In this document: positions 42,568-52,374 of the stretch, piece after piece | Layout of the letters: each line of letters opens with the position of its first letter | How positions within the stretch are numbered: the stretch's first letter is position 1 | Source: Pseudohalioglobus sediminis | Lineage (GTDB): Bacteria > Pseudomonadota > Gammaproteobacteria > Pseudomonadales > Halieaceae | Length of the DNA: 64,000 nucleotides | Direction of reading: 5' to 3' | NCBI RefSeq assembly: GCF_008370495.1 | Contig: NZ_VTUX01000007.1 | Coordinates: 310,001 to 374,000 of the forward strand | Position numbers and translations under genes: made by a program | Notes under the pieces: model-generated | What the model saw: only the letters and a program-made list of their open reading frames with translations | Told to the model about the DNA's origin: nothing | Database searches by the model: none

Positions 42568-43074
42568 TCACGAACGCTCGTAAACTTCGAAACTGTAGTC
42601 ATAGGGATTGTCGCCGCCGGCGGCATGGCGCTCGCTGGAAACTTTGCACCAGACCGACCAATCGACCTCGGGTAGCACGGCATCGCCAGCCACGCTGGCG
42701 TGAACGCGGGTGAGATACAGCCGCCGTGCCTGCGGAATCACCGCCGCATAAATTTCCGCCCCCCCTATCACCATCATCTCGTCCACGTCGTCACGCTGCG
42801 CGACCTCGGCACCGAGCGCCATGGCGTCGTCCAGTGAATGCACCACCTGGACACCGGGCGCCTGCCAGGCCGGATCCCGCGTGATAACGATGTTGGTGCG
42901 CCCGGGTAGCGGCCTCCCGATTGACTCGTAGGTCTTGCGCCCCATTAGCAGCGGCTTGCCCATTGTCACGCGCTTGAAATATCGAAGATCCTCCGGCAGG
43001 TGCCACGGCAAGGCATTGTCGCGCCCAATAACCCCGTTATCGGCCACGGCAACGATCACTGCCACCACCGACAC
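42568..43074 (-). CDS. folA: Dihydrofolate reductase
   Basis: A 168-aa DHFR reducing dihydrofolate to tetrahydrofolate with NADPH. Motifs: VAVADNGVIGRDNALPWHLPEDLRYFK with the PWHLP substrate loop and the Asp or Glu in it, GKPLLMGRKTYESIGRPLPGRTNIVITRD, and VIGGAEIYAAVIPQARRLYLTRV. Normal length. Six bases after thyA; the two enzymes work together, since thymidylate synthase makes the dihydrofolate. Confidence 0.97.
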   Translation of the reverse strand: MSVVAVIVAVADNGVIGRDNALPWHLPEDLRYFKRVTMGKPLLMGRKTYESIGRPLPGRTNIVITRDPAWQAPGVQVVHSLDDAMALGAEVAQRDDVDEMMVIGGAEIYAAVIPQARRLYLTRVHASVAGDAVLPEVDWSVWCKVSSERHAAGGDNPYDYSFEVYERS

Positions 43075-43080
43075 CGCTGA

Positions 43081-43914
43081 CTACACCGCAACCGGCGCAG
43101 CGATGTGCGCGTGGGGATGATAGTCCAGCAATTCGAAGTCTTCGAAGCGGTAGTCGTAAATACTGTCCGGCCGGCGCAGTATGCGCAGCCGTGGCAAAGC
43201 GCGCGGTTCCCGCGACAGTTGCTCACGCACCTGATCGAGGTGATTCAGGTAGAGATGCGAATCACCGGTGGTGATAACGATCTCGCCCGGTTCCAGGTCA
43301 CACTGCTGGGCCAGCATCATGGTCAGCACCGCCAGGCTTGCCGTGTTGTAGGGCAGGCCGAGGAACGAGTCGCTGGAACGGATATACAACTGCGCGGACA
43401 ACCTGCCGGCGGCCACGTAAAACTGGTACAAGAGGTGGCAGGGCGGCAATGCCATGCGCCCGGCCGCGGCGTTTTCCTGCGGGCTGACTTTTTCGTCCGG
43501 GAGGTACTCCACGTTCCAGCCGTGGAAAAGGATACGCCGGCTGTCGGGGTTATTGCGCAGGCACTCCACGACATAATCAATCTGGTTGATGCTGGCACCA
43601 TCGCTGGTTGGCCAGTTGGTCCACTGGGCGCCGTAAATAGGGCCCAGATCTCCGGTTTCGGTGGCCCACTCATCCCAGATGGACACCCCATTGGCTTTCA
43701 ACCAGGCCGTGTTGGTATCGCCGCTGAGGAACCAGATCAGCTCATTGATGATGCTTTTCAGGTGCAGCTTCTTGGTCGTCAGCAGGGGAAAACCTTCGGC
43801 CAGGTCGTGACGGTACTGCCGCCCGAATACGGAAAGCGTGCCCGTGCCGGTGCGGTCGTCCTTACGCACGCCGTTGTCGAGGATGTCTTGCAACAGGTCC
43901 AGGTAGGGTCTCAT
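43081..43914 (-). CDS. thyA: Thymidylate synthase
   Basis: A 277-aa ThyA making dTMP from dUMP and methylene-tetrahydrofolate. Motifs: [46 protein letters not shown], the active-site region [13 protein letters not shown] (catalytic Cys), [17 protein letters not shown], and [14 protein letters not shown]. Between lgt (9 bases) and folA (6 bases) in one operon. Confidence 0.97.
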   Translation of the reverse strand: MRPYLDLLQDILDNGVRKDDRTGTGTLSVFGRQYRHDLAEGFPLLTTKKLHLKSIINELIWFLSGDTNTAWLKANGVSIWDEWATETGDLGPIYGAQWTNWPTSDGASINQIDYVVECLRNNPDSRRILFHGWNVEYLPDEKVSPQENAAAGRMALPPCHLLYQFYVAAGRLSAQLYIRSSDSFLGLPYNTASLAVLTMMLAQQCDLEPGEIVITTGDSHLYLNHLDQVREQLSREPRALPRLRILRRPDSIYDYRFEDFELLDYHPHAHIAAPVAV

Positions 43915-43922
43915 CGTATTGA

Positions 43923-44720
43923 TCAGCTCTCTCTTTTCTTGCCGCCCCGGTAGGCGACGACTAACAGGGTAATCCCCACCACAATCATGGGCAGGCTGAG
44001 AATCTGGCCGCGCGTCAGCCAGCCAAACGCCTCGTACCCGATATGGGCGTCGGGTTCCCGGAAAAACTCGACGAAGAAGCGGGCGGCGCCATAACCCAGG
44101 GAGAATATGCCGGAGACTGCACAGGTTGGCCGCGGCCTGGAAGAGAACCAGTACAGCACCGCAAACAGCAGCAGGCCCTCGAGAGCAAACTCATACAGCT
44201 GGGAAGGATGGCGTGGCAGCTGCAATGGATCGGCGGGGAAGATCATCGCCCATGGCATCTCTGTCGGCTTGCCCCATAGTTCCTGGCCAATGAAGTTACC
44301 CAGGCGCCCCAGCCCGAGGCCAATGGGGACAAAAGGTGCGATAAAATCCATCAGCCGCCAGAAGGCGATCTTGTGCTTGCGCCCGAACAGGTACATGGCG
44401 AACAGGACGCCGAGGAAGCCACCGTGGAATGACATGCCGCCTTCCCAGAGTCGCAGGGCCCAACCGGGATCATCCACCAGGCGATCGCCGCCGTAGAACA
44501 GCGTGTAACCCACGCGGCCGCCCAGCACCACGCCCAGGGCCACGTAAAATACCAGGTCATCCACCTGCTCGCGCTGTACCGGGCACCAGGGCAGGCGACT
44601 GCGGCGCAGCGCCAGCCACCAGCCAGCGGCAATACCGGTGAGGTAGGCCAGGCCATACCAGTGGATTTTCAGCGGCCCGAGGGCAACGGCGACGGGATCG
44701 ATTTCAGGATAAGGGAGCAT
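43923..44720 (-). CDS. lgt: Phosphatidylglycerol-prolipoprotein diacylglyceryl transferase
   Basis: A 265-aa inner-membrane enzyme that adds diacylglycerol to the lipobox cysteine of prolipoproteins, including the lipoproteins in this window. About seven membrane segments. Lgt motifs: [58 protein letters not shown], and the signature [20 protein letters not shown]. The start MLPYPEID at 44720 matches family length; an ATG at 44753 is possible. The exact start is the only doubt. Confidence 0.94.
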   Translation of the reverse strand: MLPYPEIDPVAVALGPLKIHWYGLAYLTGIAAGWWLALRRSRLPWCPVQREQVDDLVFYVALGVVLGGRVGYTLFYGGDRLVDDPGWALRLWEGGMSFHGGFLGVLFAMYLFGRKHKIAFWRLMDFIAPFVPIGLGLGRLGNFIGQELWGKPTEMPWAMIFPADPLQLPRHPSQLYEFALEGLLLFAVLYWFSSRPRPTCAVSGIFSLGYGAARFFVEFFREPDAHIGYEAFGWLTRGQILSLPMIVVGITLLVVAYRGGKKRES

Positions 44721-44809
44721 GGGCAGACCAACTGGACCAGCACGTATTATCATGCAGCTGTCCCGCTTTCTCAATTCTTTCACGTGCAGCGCGGAGTAAT
44801 TGCCGATTT

Positions 44810-45574
44810 ATGTGCCTGATACTGTTTGCCCATCGCGCCAGCGCCGAGTACCCCTTGCTGGTTGCCGCCAATAGAGACGAGTTTCACGCCCGCCCCACCG
44901 CGGCATCCGATTTCTGGCAGGAGCACCCGGGCGTGCTCGCCGGCAGGGACCTGGAGGCCGGCGGCACCTGGATGGGCATCAGCGCTGACAGGCGCTTCGC
45001 TGCTGTCACCAACTACCGGGACCCACAACGCACCGCGCCCGCGCCGCGGTCACGCGGCGAGCTGACCAGCCTGTATCTCACCGGGGACCAGTCGCCACGG
45101 GACTATCTGCTGGAACTCGAAGATCGGGCCGATGACTATGCCGGTTTCAACCTGCTGCTCGGCGACGGCAAAGACCTGTGGTATTTCAGCAACCAGCGCA
45201 CGGGCAACGGTGGCCCGCGTGCGCTTGCGCCCGGCATCTACGGCCTGAGCAACGCCGCGCTGGATACACCGTGGCCAAAAGTCACACGGGGCAAGCAGGC
45301 GCTGCAACAGTTGCTGGCCGGGGCCCCGACTCACGAGCGCCTGGCGGTGACGGTTTCAGACCGTGAACTGGCCACCCCCGGACAGCTTTCCGGCCAGGGA
45401 CTGCACGGCGAAATGGACCAGTTGCTCTCCGCGCAGTTCATAGTCAACCCGACCTATGGAACCCGAGCCACGACCACCCTGTGGCAGGATGCGACGGGAC
45501 GCCGGCACTGGCGCGAAACCAGTTTCGCGCCAACAGGCGAGCCCAGCGGGGCGGTGGAGAAGGTAGTGCCCTGA
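44810..45574 (+). CDS. NRDE family protein (TANGO2-like)
   Basis: A 254-aa protein with an N-terminal MCLILFAHRASAEYPLLVAANRDEF carrying the NRDE motif that names the family. Further TANGO2-like stretches are GGTWMGISADRRFAAVTNYRDP, YAGFNLLLGD and YGLSNAALDTPWPKV. Human TANGO2 is linked to lipid and heme handling, but the bacterial role is not established. Cytoplasmic, no signal. It is divergent from lgt and convergent with ptsP (8 bases). Confidence 0.92.
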   Translation: MCLILFAHRASAEYPLLVAANRDEFHARPTAASDFWQEHPGVLAGRDLEAGGTWMGISADRRFAAVTNYRDPQRTAPAPRSRGELTSLYLTGDQSPRDYLLELEDRADDYAGFNLLLGDGKDLWYFSNQRTGNGGPRALAPGIYGLSNAALDTPWPKVTRGKQALQQLLAGAPTHERLAVTVSDRELATPGQLSGQGLHGEMDQLLSAQFIVNPTYGTRATTTLWQDATGRRHWRETSFAPTGEPSGAVEKVVP

Positions 45575-45582
45575 AAGCCCGC

Positions 45583-47847
45583 TCAGTCGACGGGGTTGTG
45601 AATGAACTTTTCCATACCATGAGTGGCCAGAAAGGACTCCAGGCGGTGGTGTATTTCGGCTGCGTCATCCATGGTCACAACCTCCTCGAGCAGGCTCTTT
45701 GCTTCGATGAGGTTGACATTGCGCAGGGCCTTTTTGACTTTGGGCAGGCTGGTGGCATTCATGGACAGGATGTCATAGCCCATCGCGAGCAACAGCACCG
45801 CCCCCTCCGGCTCGCCTGCGAGCTCGCCGCAGATACCCACATTCTTGCCCTCGGCATGGGCAGCATCCGCCACCAGCCGAAGCGCCTGCAGTACCGCCGG
45901 ATGCATGGAATGGTAAAGGTCCGCCACGCGGGCATTGTTGCGATCCACGGCCAGCAGGTACTGGGTCAGGTCATTGGAACCAACAGAGAGAAAATCCACC
46001 CGCTTGGCCAACGCCCTGGCCTGGTAGACGGCTGAGGGCACCTCGACCATCACCCCGATCAGGGGCATTTCCGCCTCAATGCCTTCCTGGATGATCTCAC
46101 GGTGGCTGCGGTGAATCAGCTCCAGGGCCTCATCAACCTCCGGGATACTGCAGATCATCGGCAGCATAATACGCAGATTCCCCAGCCCGGCGTTGGCCTT
46201 GAGCATGGCGCGCACCTGGGCCAGAAATATTTCCGGATGATCCAGGGTCACGCGAATGCCGCGCCAGCCCAGGAACGGGTTGTCCTCCTCAATGGGGAAA
46301 TAGGGCAGCGCCTTGTCACCACCAATATCCAGCGTACGCATGGTAACGGGCCGCGGCGCGAAGGCCTGCAGCTGGTTGCGGTAAATCTGCCGCTGCTCTT
46401 CCTCCGAGGGGAAACGCTCACGCAGCAGGAAAGGGACCTCGGTGCGATACAGGCCAACGCCCTCTGCACCCTGCTCCAGCGAGCGCGTTACATCAGCCAT
46501 CAGGCCGGTATTCACCCACAGCGGCATGCGGTGACCATCGAGGGTAATACAGGGCTGGTCACGCAGCGCTTCCAGGTCCTTGTTCAACTCGCGATCGGAA
46601 ACCAGCACCTCTTCAAACTTTGCCAGCACGTCGGGTCGTGGATTCAGGTGCACGGTTCCGTTGTAGCCGTCGATGACCACATCACGCCCTTCCAGCCGGG
46701 TATAGGGCAGGTCAACCGCACCCATCACCGTGGGAACACCCATGGCGCGGGCGAGAATGGCAACATGGGAATTGCCGGAGCCGCGCACCGAGATCAACCC
46801 GGCCAGGCGTTCCCGGGGAATCTCGCCGAGGGATGATGCGGTCAGTTCCTCACCGACGAGGATGGTCTGCTCGGGGAACTGTGTTTCGCGCTTGTCGGAG
46901 TCCTGCAAGTAAGCAAGCACTCGCGTACCAAGGTCCTTCACATCCACGGCACGCTCTTTCAGGTAGCTGTGCTCCATGCGCTCAAAGTGACGGATGTGCT
47001 CGATCATGACCTGGCTCAGTGCGCCCTGGGCCCAGTGCCCCTCGCGAATCAGGCTGACCACCTCGCGACCGATCGAAGAGTCGTCGAGAATACCCAGGTA
47101 AACGTCAAACAGGGCGTGGTCCTCGCGGCTCAACTCTCCGCCGAGGTTGTCTGCCACCGCCTCGATATCCTCGCGCACGCGGTACAGCGCATGCCGGAAG
47201 GCACTCAGTTCCGCGCGCCGGTCATCGACCATACGCTGGGGTACGGCATAGAGATCGGCGATAGGCGATACCACCACTGCCGTGCCGATAGCGATGCCCG
47301 GGGCGCCGGGTACGCCACCAATTTTAGCCGGGGCGCTGGCGGACCTGGCATCGGCAAGCACCGCACCTGTTACCCGCGCGTGGGCAATCACCGCGGCGAG
47401 TTGCGCGGACATGGTAACGAGGAAAGCCTCCTCGCTCTCGTCAAAACGACGGCGCTGCGCCTGCTGCACCACCAGCACCCCGAGCACGTCGCGCTGGTGA
47501 ATAATGGGCACGCCAAGGAATGCGTGGAAAGATTCTTCGCCAATATCCGGAAAGAAACGGAAGTTGGGGTGGGTTTCCGCGTTTTCGAGGTTCAACGGCT
47601 CTTCACGCTCGGCAACGGTACCGACCAATCCCTCTCCGGCGGCGAGGCTGGCAATTCCTACCTGCTCAGGATTAAGGCCCTCGGTGGCACGAAAAATAAA
47701 GCGCTCTTCACCCGGGTCGCGGAGATAGATACTGCACACTTCGGTACCCATGGCATCACGGACACGGCGCACGATGATCTCCAGCGCGTCCTGCAAACCA
47801 CTGGCTGCGTTAACCTCCTGTGTGATGTGGCGCAGTATATTCAGCAT
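45583..47847 (-). CDS. ptsP: Phosphoenolpyruvate-protein phosphotransferase PtsP (EI-Ntr)
   Basis: A 754-aa enzyme I of the nitrogen PTS. N-terminal GAF domain (1-150: AMGTEVCSIYLRDPGEERFIFRATEGL), then the EI phosphotransfer domains with the active-site His region GSGNSHVAILARAMGVPTVMG, and the PEP-binding barrel (GVGLYRTEVPFLLRERFPSEEEQ, RTLDIGGDKALPYF, ENPFLGWRGIRV, SVGSNDLTQYLLAVDRNNARV, GICGELAGEP). It starts directly after rppH, a conserved pair. It phosphorylates NPr/EIIA-Ntr in answer to glutamine and 2-oxoglutarate. Confidence 0.97.
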   Translation of the reverse strand: MLNILRHITQEVNAASGLQDALEIIVRRVRDAMGTEVCSIYLRDPGEERFIFRATEGLNPEQVGIASLAAGEGLVGTVAEREEPLNLENAETHPNFRFFPDIGEESFHAFLGVPIIHQRDVLGVLVVQQAQRRRFDESEEAFLVTMSAQLAAVIAHARVTGAVLADARSASAPAKIGGVPGAPGIAIGTAVVVSPIADLYAVPQRMVDDRRAELSAFRHALYRVREDIEAVADNLGGELSREDHALFDVYLGILDDSSIGREVVSLIREGHWAQGALSQVMIEHIRHFERMEHSYLKERAVDVKDLGTRVLAYLQDSDKRETQFPEQTILVGEELTASSLGEIPRERLAGLISVRGSGNSHVAILARAMGVPTVMGAVDLPYTRLEGRDVVIDGYNGTVHLNPRPDVLAKFEEVLVSDRELNKDLEALRDQPCITLDGHRMPLWVNTGLMADVTRSLEQGAEGVGLYRTEVPFLLRERFPSEEEQRQIYRNQLQAFAPRPVTMRTLDIGGDKALPYFPIEEDNPFLGWRGIRVTLDHPEIFLAQVRAMLKANAGLGNLRIMLPMICSIPEVDEALELIHRSHREIIQEGIEAEMPLIGVMVEVPSAVYQARALAKRVDFLSVGSNDLTQYLLAVDRNNARVADLYHSMHPAVLQALRLVADAAHAEGKNVGICGELAGEPEGAVLLLAMGYDILSMNATSLPKVKKALRNVNLIEAKSLLEEVVTMDDAAEIHHRLESFLATHGMEKFIHNPVD

Positions 47848-48348
47848 TCAGTTGCCCGCCAGATTCTCGGTGTGGCGACCCAGCGGCAGGGACAGCTCTT
47901 TCATCGCCCGCCGGTACACCTCACGCTTGAAGGAGATAACCTGGTTCAGGGGATACCAGTAACTCACCCACTGCCAGTGATCGAATTCGGGCTTGTCATT
48001 ATGGTCCAGGCGCACGGCATGGTCTTCCGCGAGCATGCGCAGCAGGTACCACTTCTGCTTCTGGCCAATGCACAGGGGCTTCTGGCCCTTGCGCACGAAG
48101 CGACGGGGCAGTCGATACCGCAGCCAGCCCCGGGTCACGCCCAGCACCTCGACCGCATCGGCAGTCAGGCCTATCTCCTCTTCCAGCTCGCGATACAGCG
48201 CATCCTCGGGCGATTCACCACGGTTAATGCCACCCTGCGGGAACTGCCAGGCATCGCGGCCGCCGACCCGCCTGGCCCACAGAACCTGGCCCAGGTCATT
48301 GGCTACCACGATACCCACGTTGGGGCGAAAGCCATCCTTATCGATCAC
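47848..48348 (-). CDS. rppH: RNA pyrophosphohydrolase RppH
   Basis: A 166-aa Nudix enzyme that removes pyrophosphate from the 5' end of mRNAs and so starts their decay. Nudix box [24 protein letters not shown]-terminus [40 protein letters not shown] is typical of RppH. Later [30 protein letters not shown]. Adjacent to ptsP, as in E. coli and Pseudomonas. Confidence 0.96.
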   Translation of the reverse strand: MIDKDGFRPNVGIVVANDLGQVLWARRVGGRDAWQFPQGGINRGESPEDALYRELEEEIGLTADAVEVLGVTRGWLRYRLPRRFVRKGQKPLCIGQKQKWYLLRMLAEDHAVRLDHNDKPEFDHWQWVSYWYPLNQVISFKREVYRRAMKELSLPLGRHTENLAGN

Positions 48349-48467
48349 GATTCGTCTTATTTCTTATGTCAGGGACGTTTCATTGTTCCACACTTTAGCG
48401 TACCTGAGAAATTTACTCAGCAAGCACCAACCGCTATGCTGGCGCCCCTTTACACGGAGCCACCTCC

Positions 48468-49130
48468 ATGGCGCTGGCTATTTTCGACCTGGACAACACC
48501 CTGATCGGCGGTGACAGTGACCACCTCTGGGGTGAATTCCTGTGCGACCAGCAGCTGGTGGACGCTGACGCCTTTGCCGAACGCAATGACCAGTTCTATG
48601 AGGACTACAAGGCTGGTCAGCTGGATATTCACGCTTACCTGCGCTTCGCCCTCGATCCCTTGAAAGGCCAGCCGAGGGAGGTGCTTGATAACTGGCATCG
48701 CGAGTTCATGACCGCGAAAATCGAGCCGATTATGCTGCCGAAGGCCCACGAGCTGATACAGCAGCACCGTGATCGCGGGGACACCCTGCTGATTATCACC
48801 GCCACCAATGAGTTTATCACCCGGCCCATCGCCAACTTCCTGGGCGTTGATGAACTGCTGGCATCCGAGGCGGAGCAAATCGACGGCGTGTACACCGGCG
48901 AGCCCGCCGGCATACCTTCCTATAAAGAGGGGAAAATCACCCGCCTGCAGCAGTGGCTGGCGGGGCGCGATCTGTCCCTGGCGGGCGCCTGTTTCTACAG
49001 CGATTCGCACAACGACCTGCCATTGCTGGAGCTGGTGGACCATCCGGTGGCGGTGGATCCGGACGAGACCCTGCTGGCTCGCGCCAAGGAGGCGGGCTGG
49101 CCGGTGATCTCCCTGCGCCAGGCCACTTAG
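48468..49130 (+). CDS. HAD-IB family phosphatase
   Basis: A 220-aa HAD hydrolase related to SerB. Motif I is LAIFDLDNTLIGGDSD (nucleophile Asp), motif II LLIITATNEFITRP, motif III K in IPSYKEGKITRLQ and motif IV CFYSDSHNDLPLLE. The helical cap of the IB subgroup lies between (QLVDADAFAERNDQFYEDYKAGQLD). The substrate is likely a phosphomonoester such as a phosphoserine or glycerophosphate analogue, but it cannot be told here. Divergent from rppH; the same pair occurs in Pseudomonas. Confidence 0.9.
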   Translation: MALAIFDLDNTLIGGDSDHLWGEFLCDQQLVDADAFAERNDQFYEDYKAGQLDIHAYLRFALDPLKGQPREVLDNWHREFMTAKIEPIMLPKAHELIQQHRDRGDTLLIITATNEFITRPIANFLGVDELLASEAEQIDGVYTGEPAGIPSYKEGKITRLQQWLAGRDLSLAGACFYSDSHNDLPLLELVDHPVAVDPDETLLARAKEAGWPVISLRQAT

Positions 49131-49160
49131 ATCTGCTCTCTACGCGCCGCGCCGCGCAGA

Positions 49161-49440
49161 CCTGATATCCCCTCCCGAAAACCGGTAGTGCGCCGTCCAT
49201 GGCACCTTGGCTTCGGCCATCCATGGCCTCAGACATTTTCGGGAGGGGATATCAGGCCCACACGACGCTAACCAAGGCGACAGGCTCGATTCAGGATAAA
49301 ATACCTACCGAGTGTATAACCTCTGCCTGCGACATGTACCCCGATACAGTTCCTCCGGGGCGTCTGAGGCCATGGATGGCCGAAGTCGAGCCTGACATGG
49401 ATGTCTGCTTTTGGCGGTCCCGGGGGAGCTGTATCGGGGT
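49161..49440. repeat. Array of nested inverted repeats between convergent genes
   Basis: Three inverted pairs are interleaved. Pair A: a perfect 21-bp arm at 49161-49181 (core GATATCCCCTCCCGAAAA) and 49236-49256. Pair B: a perfect 24-bp arm at 49211-49234 (core GGCCATCCATGGCC) and 49362-49385. Pair C: an imperfect 23-bp arm at about 49336-49358 (core CCCCGATACAG) and 49421-49443, with three mismatches. Inside are short palindromic units around CATGGATG, at 49371-49378 and 49396-49403. The stretch has no gene. It looks like a REP/BIME-like or MITE-derived element at a convergent junction, and could also act as terminator. Confidence 0.85.
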
Positions 49441-49463
49441 GCAGGGCGCGGCGAGTAGAGAAC

Positions 49464-50654
49464 CTACCCCACACGGCGTGCGAATATGGCCTTGAGATAT
49501 TCGGTCTCCGGAATAGCCGGGTGGATCGGGTGGTCCGGGCCCTGCGCGCCCTGCTCCACCACACGCAACTGGCAACCAGCACGCACCGCTGCCTGTTGCA
49601 TGGCAGTCATCAGGTCGGCCCTGGACAGGTGCATCGAACAGGAGCCCGAGACCAGCAACCCGCCCGGGCGCAGCAGCTGCAGCCCCAGTTCATTGATGCG
49701 GCGGTAAGCGGCAATGCCCTTTTTCAGGTCCTTGCGGCGCTGGATGAACGCCGGAGGATCCAGGATCACCACGTCGTGGGACACCCCCTCGGCGCGCATT
49801 TGTTGCATCGTCTCCGCCGCCGGGCCCTGGCGCACGGAAACTATGTCGGCGATATCGTTGAGCCGGGCGTTGACCATCACCCCCTCCAGCGCTGCACTGG
49901 AACTGTCGAGACAACAGACATCAGTGGCGCCAAATACGCCCGCCTGGATCCCCCAGCCACCGATGTAACTGTACACATCAAGCACCGACTTGCCCTTCAC
50001 CCAGGAAGACAGGCGGGCGCGAGCCATGCGGTGGTCGTAAAACCAGCCCGTCTTCTGGCCACTGAAAACGGGGGCGCTGAAGCGCACGCCATTTTCCTCC
50101 AGCAGCACCTGCTCCGGCACGGTGCCCAGGACCACCTCGTTGTCCGCGACGAGGCCACTGTCGCGCCGTGCACGACTATCGCCACGCAATAACACGCCGT
50201 CGGGGGACAACACCGCCTGCAGTGCATCGATGAGCGGCTGTCGGTAACGCTCCGCTCCGGCATTGTTGAGCTGTACAACCAGGTATGGGCCGAAGCGGTC
50301 AATGACGATGCCCGGCAACAAGTCACTGTCGCCATAGGCCAGGCGATAAAACGGGCGATCGAATATCGCCTCGCGCGCTTCAAGGGCAGATTGCAAGCGG
50401 GACTGAAACAACGCCTCATCGAGCTGTGCCTGCTCGCCGGGCGCGAACACCCTGGCACAGATCAGGGCCTGGGGCTCCATGTACGCCGAGCCCAGCATTC
50501 TGCCTTCGGCATTGCGTACCTGCACCACGTCGCCCGGGGCGAACTGATTCAGCGGGCAGCGGCCGGTATCGACCTCATTGGAGTAAACCCACAGGTGCCC
50601 GCCGCGCAGACGGCGGTCGGCGCCCTTGCGCAGGTACAGGTCAGTGGTGGTCAC
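49464..50654 (-). CDS. rlmI: Class I rRNA methyltransferase, RlmI/PUA family
   Basis: A 396-aa SAM-dependent methyltransferase. N-terminal PUA-like domain (YLRKGADRRLRGGHLWVYSNEVD, GDVVQVRNAEGRMLGSAYMEP), then the RlmI-type core: VRFSAPVFSGQKTGWFYDHRMAR, KSVLDVYSYIGGWGIQAGVFGA (SAM), and the catalytic-type DVVILDPPAFIQRRKDL. The C-terminus contains GLLVSGSCSMHLSRADL. It probably methylates a cytosine of 23S rRNA (C5). 30 bases after gcvH on the same strand. Confidence 0.92.
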   Translation of the reverse strand: MTTTDLYLRKGADRRLRGGHLWVYSNEVDTGRCPLNQFAPGDVVQVRNAEGRMLGSAYMEPQALICARVFAPGEQAQLDEALFQSRLQSALEAREAIFDRPFYRLAYGDSDLLPGIVIDRFGPYLVVQLNNAGAERYRQPLIDALQAVLSPDGVLLRGDSRARRDSGLVADNEVVLGTVPEQVLLEENGVRFSAPVFSGQKTGWFYDHRMARARLSSWVKGKSVLDVYSYIGGWGIQAGVFGATDVCCLDSSSAALEGVMVNARLNDIADIVSVRQGPAAETMQQMRAEGVSHDVVILDPPAFIQRRKDLKKGIAAYRRINELGLQLLRPGGLLVSGSCSMHLSRADLMTAMQQAAVRAGCQLRVVEQGAQGPDHPIHPAIPETEYLKAIFARRVG

Positions 50655-50684
50655 AGTGGTGGCGTCGGGTAGCGCGCGTTGCGC

Positions 50685-51077
50685 TCAATCGTCCTCGTCG
50701 CAACGGGCCTGGTAGTCGGCGGCGTTGAGCAGCGCATCCAGTTCACTGGCGTCTGTGGGTTGCAGCTTGAAGAACCAGCCGTCGTTGTACGGATCAGAAT
50801 TTACTGTCTCCGGCTCATCTTCGAGCTGGGGATTGACCGCCAGCACCTCGCCGCCCACGGGGGCGTAGATATCCGAGGCCGCCTTCACGGATTCCACCAC
50901 GCCGGCCTCTTCACCCGCGGCAATATTGCTGCCTACCTCAGGCAGCTCCACGAATACGACGTCTCCAAGCGCTTCCTGCGCGTGATCTGTAATGCCGACG
51001 GTAACGCTGCCATCCTCTTCCAGACGAGCCCACTCATGGCTGCTGGCGTATTTCAGTTCGCTGGGGGTCTGGCTCAT
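50685..51077 (-). CDS. gcvH: Glycine cleavage system H protein
   Basis: A 130-aa lipoyl carrier of the glycine cleavage system. Lipoyl-lysine motif is [20 protein letters not shown] (Lys in VKAAS). N-terminus [42 protein letters not shown] and C-terminus [11 protein letters not shown] fit the family. The other gcv genes are not in the window, so this is a stand-alone copy, which may also serve lipoate transfer to other complexes. Confidence 0.96.
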   Translation of the reverse strand: MSQTPSELKYASSHEWARLEEDGSVTVGITDHAQEALGDVVFVELPEVGSNIAAGEEAGVVESVKAASDIYAPVGGEVLAVNPQLEDEPETVNSDPYNDGWFFKLQPTDASELDALLNAADYQARCDEDD

Positions 51078-51154
51078 GGAGGCGTCCTCTCTGGGTTATA
51101 GGAGCGATAACAAGCCGCTCATTCTAACCGGCAACAGGTGAAAAACAATACGGA

Positions 51155-52372
51155 CTAATCTATACCCATCGCGTGGCGCATCAGCCGCTGCTTCACCGGC
51201 GCGACCTGTGCCACACCCCGCATGCCGGCATTGCGCAGCCAGCGCAGGGGCAGGGAGCGTTGCTCAAACAGGCGCTTGAAACCGTCCATGGCTCCCATCA
51301 TCAACAGGTTCTCGGCCTTGCGCCGGCGCTGGTACCTGCGCAGCACGTCGAGTTCGCCGGGTGCCTGGGCGCGGCCGTGCGCGCTGAGCACCTCCTCAAC
51401 CAGCACGGCAACATCCTGCAGGCCCAGGTTGATGCCCTGCCCTGCCAGCGGATGGATCGTATGCGCGGCGTCGGCTACCAGGGCAACTCCCGGCTGCACG
51501 TAATCCACCGCATGCCGCTGGCGCAATGGAAACGCGAAGCGGGGACTGGCCGCCAGCACATCGCCCAGGCGATGCTCCAGCGCGTCGGCAATGGCCTCAC
51601 AGAATGCCGCGTCGTCCAGTTCCAGTATGGACTCTACCGCGGAGTCCTGCAGCGACCACACCACGGAGCAGTAGTGCGCATCGTCTTTCCCCGGTAGCGG
51701 CAGGAAGGCCAACGGACCGGTCGGCAGGAAGCGCTGCCAGGCAGTGTCAGTATGGGGCCTGGCCACCATGACGGTGCAGACAATGGCACGGTGTCCGTAA
51801 TCCCACTCGCGTGTGCGGAAACCGCACATCTCGCGCACGCGCGACATGGCCCCGTCTGCCCCGATCACCAGGCTGGCTGTCAACGCGACACCGGTGCCCA
51901 GGGTGACCTGCATCGCGCCATGGTCATCGCGCTCACAGGCCGTGACCGTGTCCGGGCTGAAAACCTGTATATCCTTTGCCGCCTCTACCCGTTGCAACAG
52001 GGCCTCGACAATGGCGCGATTTTCTACGATGTGGCCCAGCGCCGGCACGTTCAGTTCGGCGGCGGCAAAGTCGATCTCGCCAGTGCCCTCTGCGTCCCAG
52101 ACGGTCATGTGCTGATACGGGCACTGCCGGTAGTCCGCCACACTTGCCCAGGCGTCCAGGCCCTGCAAAAACTGCACTGACCTGGGCGTCAGCGCGCTGA
52201 CGCGGGCGTCAAAATGCTGCAGGTCCAGCTCTGCGGGCAAGGGCTTGCGCACCATGGACTGGGCTTCGACGATGGCGATGGACAGCCCATGGCCACTGAG
52301 CCCGGCCGCCATCGCACTGCCGGCGATGCCGGCTCCAACAATGACCACGTCGAAGTGCTGGCTGGCGGGCAA
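51155..52372 (-). CDS. Ubiquinone biosynthesis FAD monooxygenase (UbiI/VisC-like)
   Basis: A 405-aa class A flavoprotein hydroxylase. FAD-binding GxGxxG motif DVVIVGAGIAGSAMAAGL, the DG motif VIGADGAMSRVRE, and the second FAD motif VALVADAAHTIHPLAGQGINLGLQDVAVL (GD replaced by ADAAH, as usual). The position next to ubiH and pepP suggests UbiI (VisC), C5 hydroxylation of the quinone ring, though UbiF is also possible. It ends in KQRLMRHAMG, a family C-terminal pattern. Two bases after the ubiH gene. Confidence 0.9.
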   Translation of the reverse strand: MPASQHFDVVIVGAGIAGSAMAAGLSGHGLSIAIVEAQSMVRKPLPAELDLQHFDARVSALTPRSVQFLQGLDAWASVADYRQCPYQHMTVWDAEGTGEIDFAAAELNVPALGHIVENRAIVEALLQRVEAAKDIQVFSPDTVTACERDDHGAMQVTLGTGVALTASLVIGADGAMSRVREMCGFRTREWDYGHRAIVCTVMVARPHTDTAWQRFLPTGPLAFLPLPGKDDAHYCSVVWSLQDSAVESILELDDAAFCEAIADALEHRLGDVLAASPRFAFPLRQRHAVDYVQPGVALVADAAHTIHPLAGQGINLGLQDVAVLVEEVLSAHGRAQAPGELDVLRRYQRRRKAENLLMMGAMDGFKRLFEQRSLPLRWLRNAGMRGVAQVAPVKQRLMRHAMGID

Positions 52373-52374
52373 GT

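Noticed and set aside
46969-48504. A 511-codon plus-strand open frame.
   Set aside because: It is antisense to ptsP and rppH, which have complete motifs.
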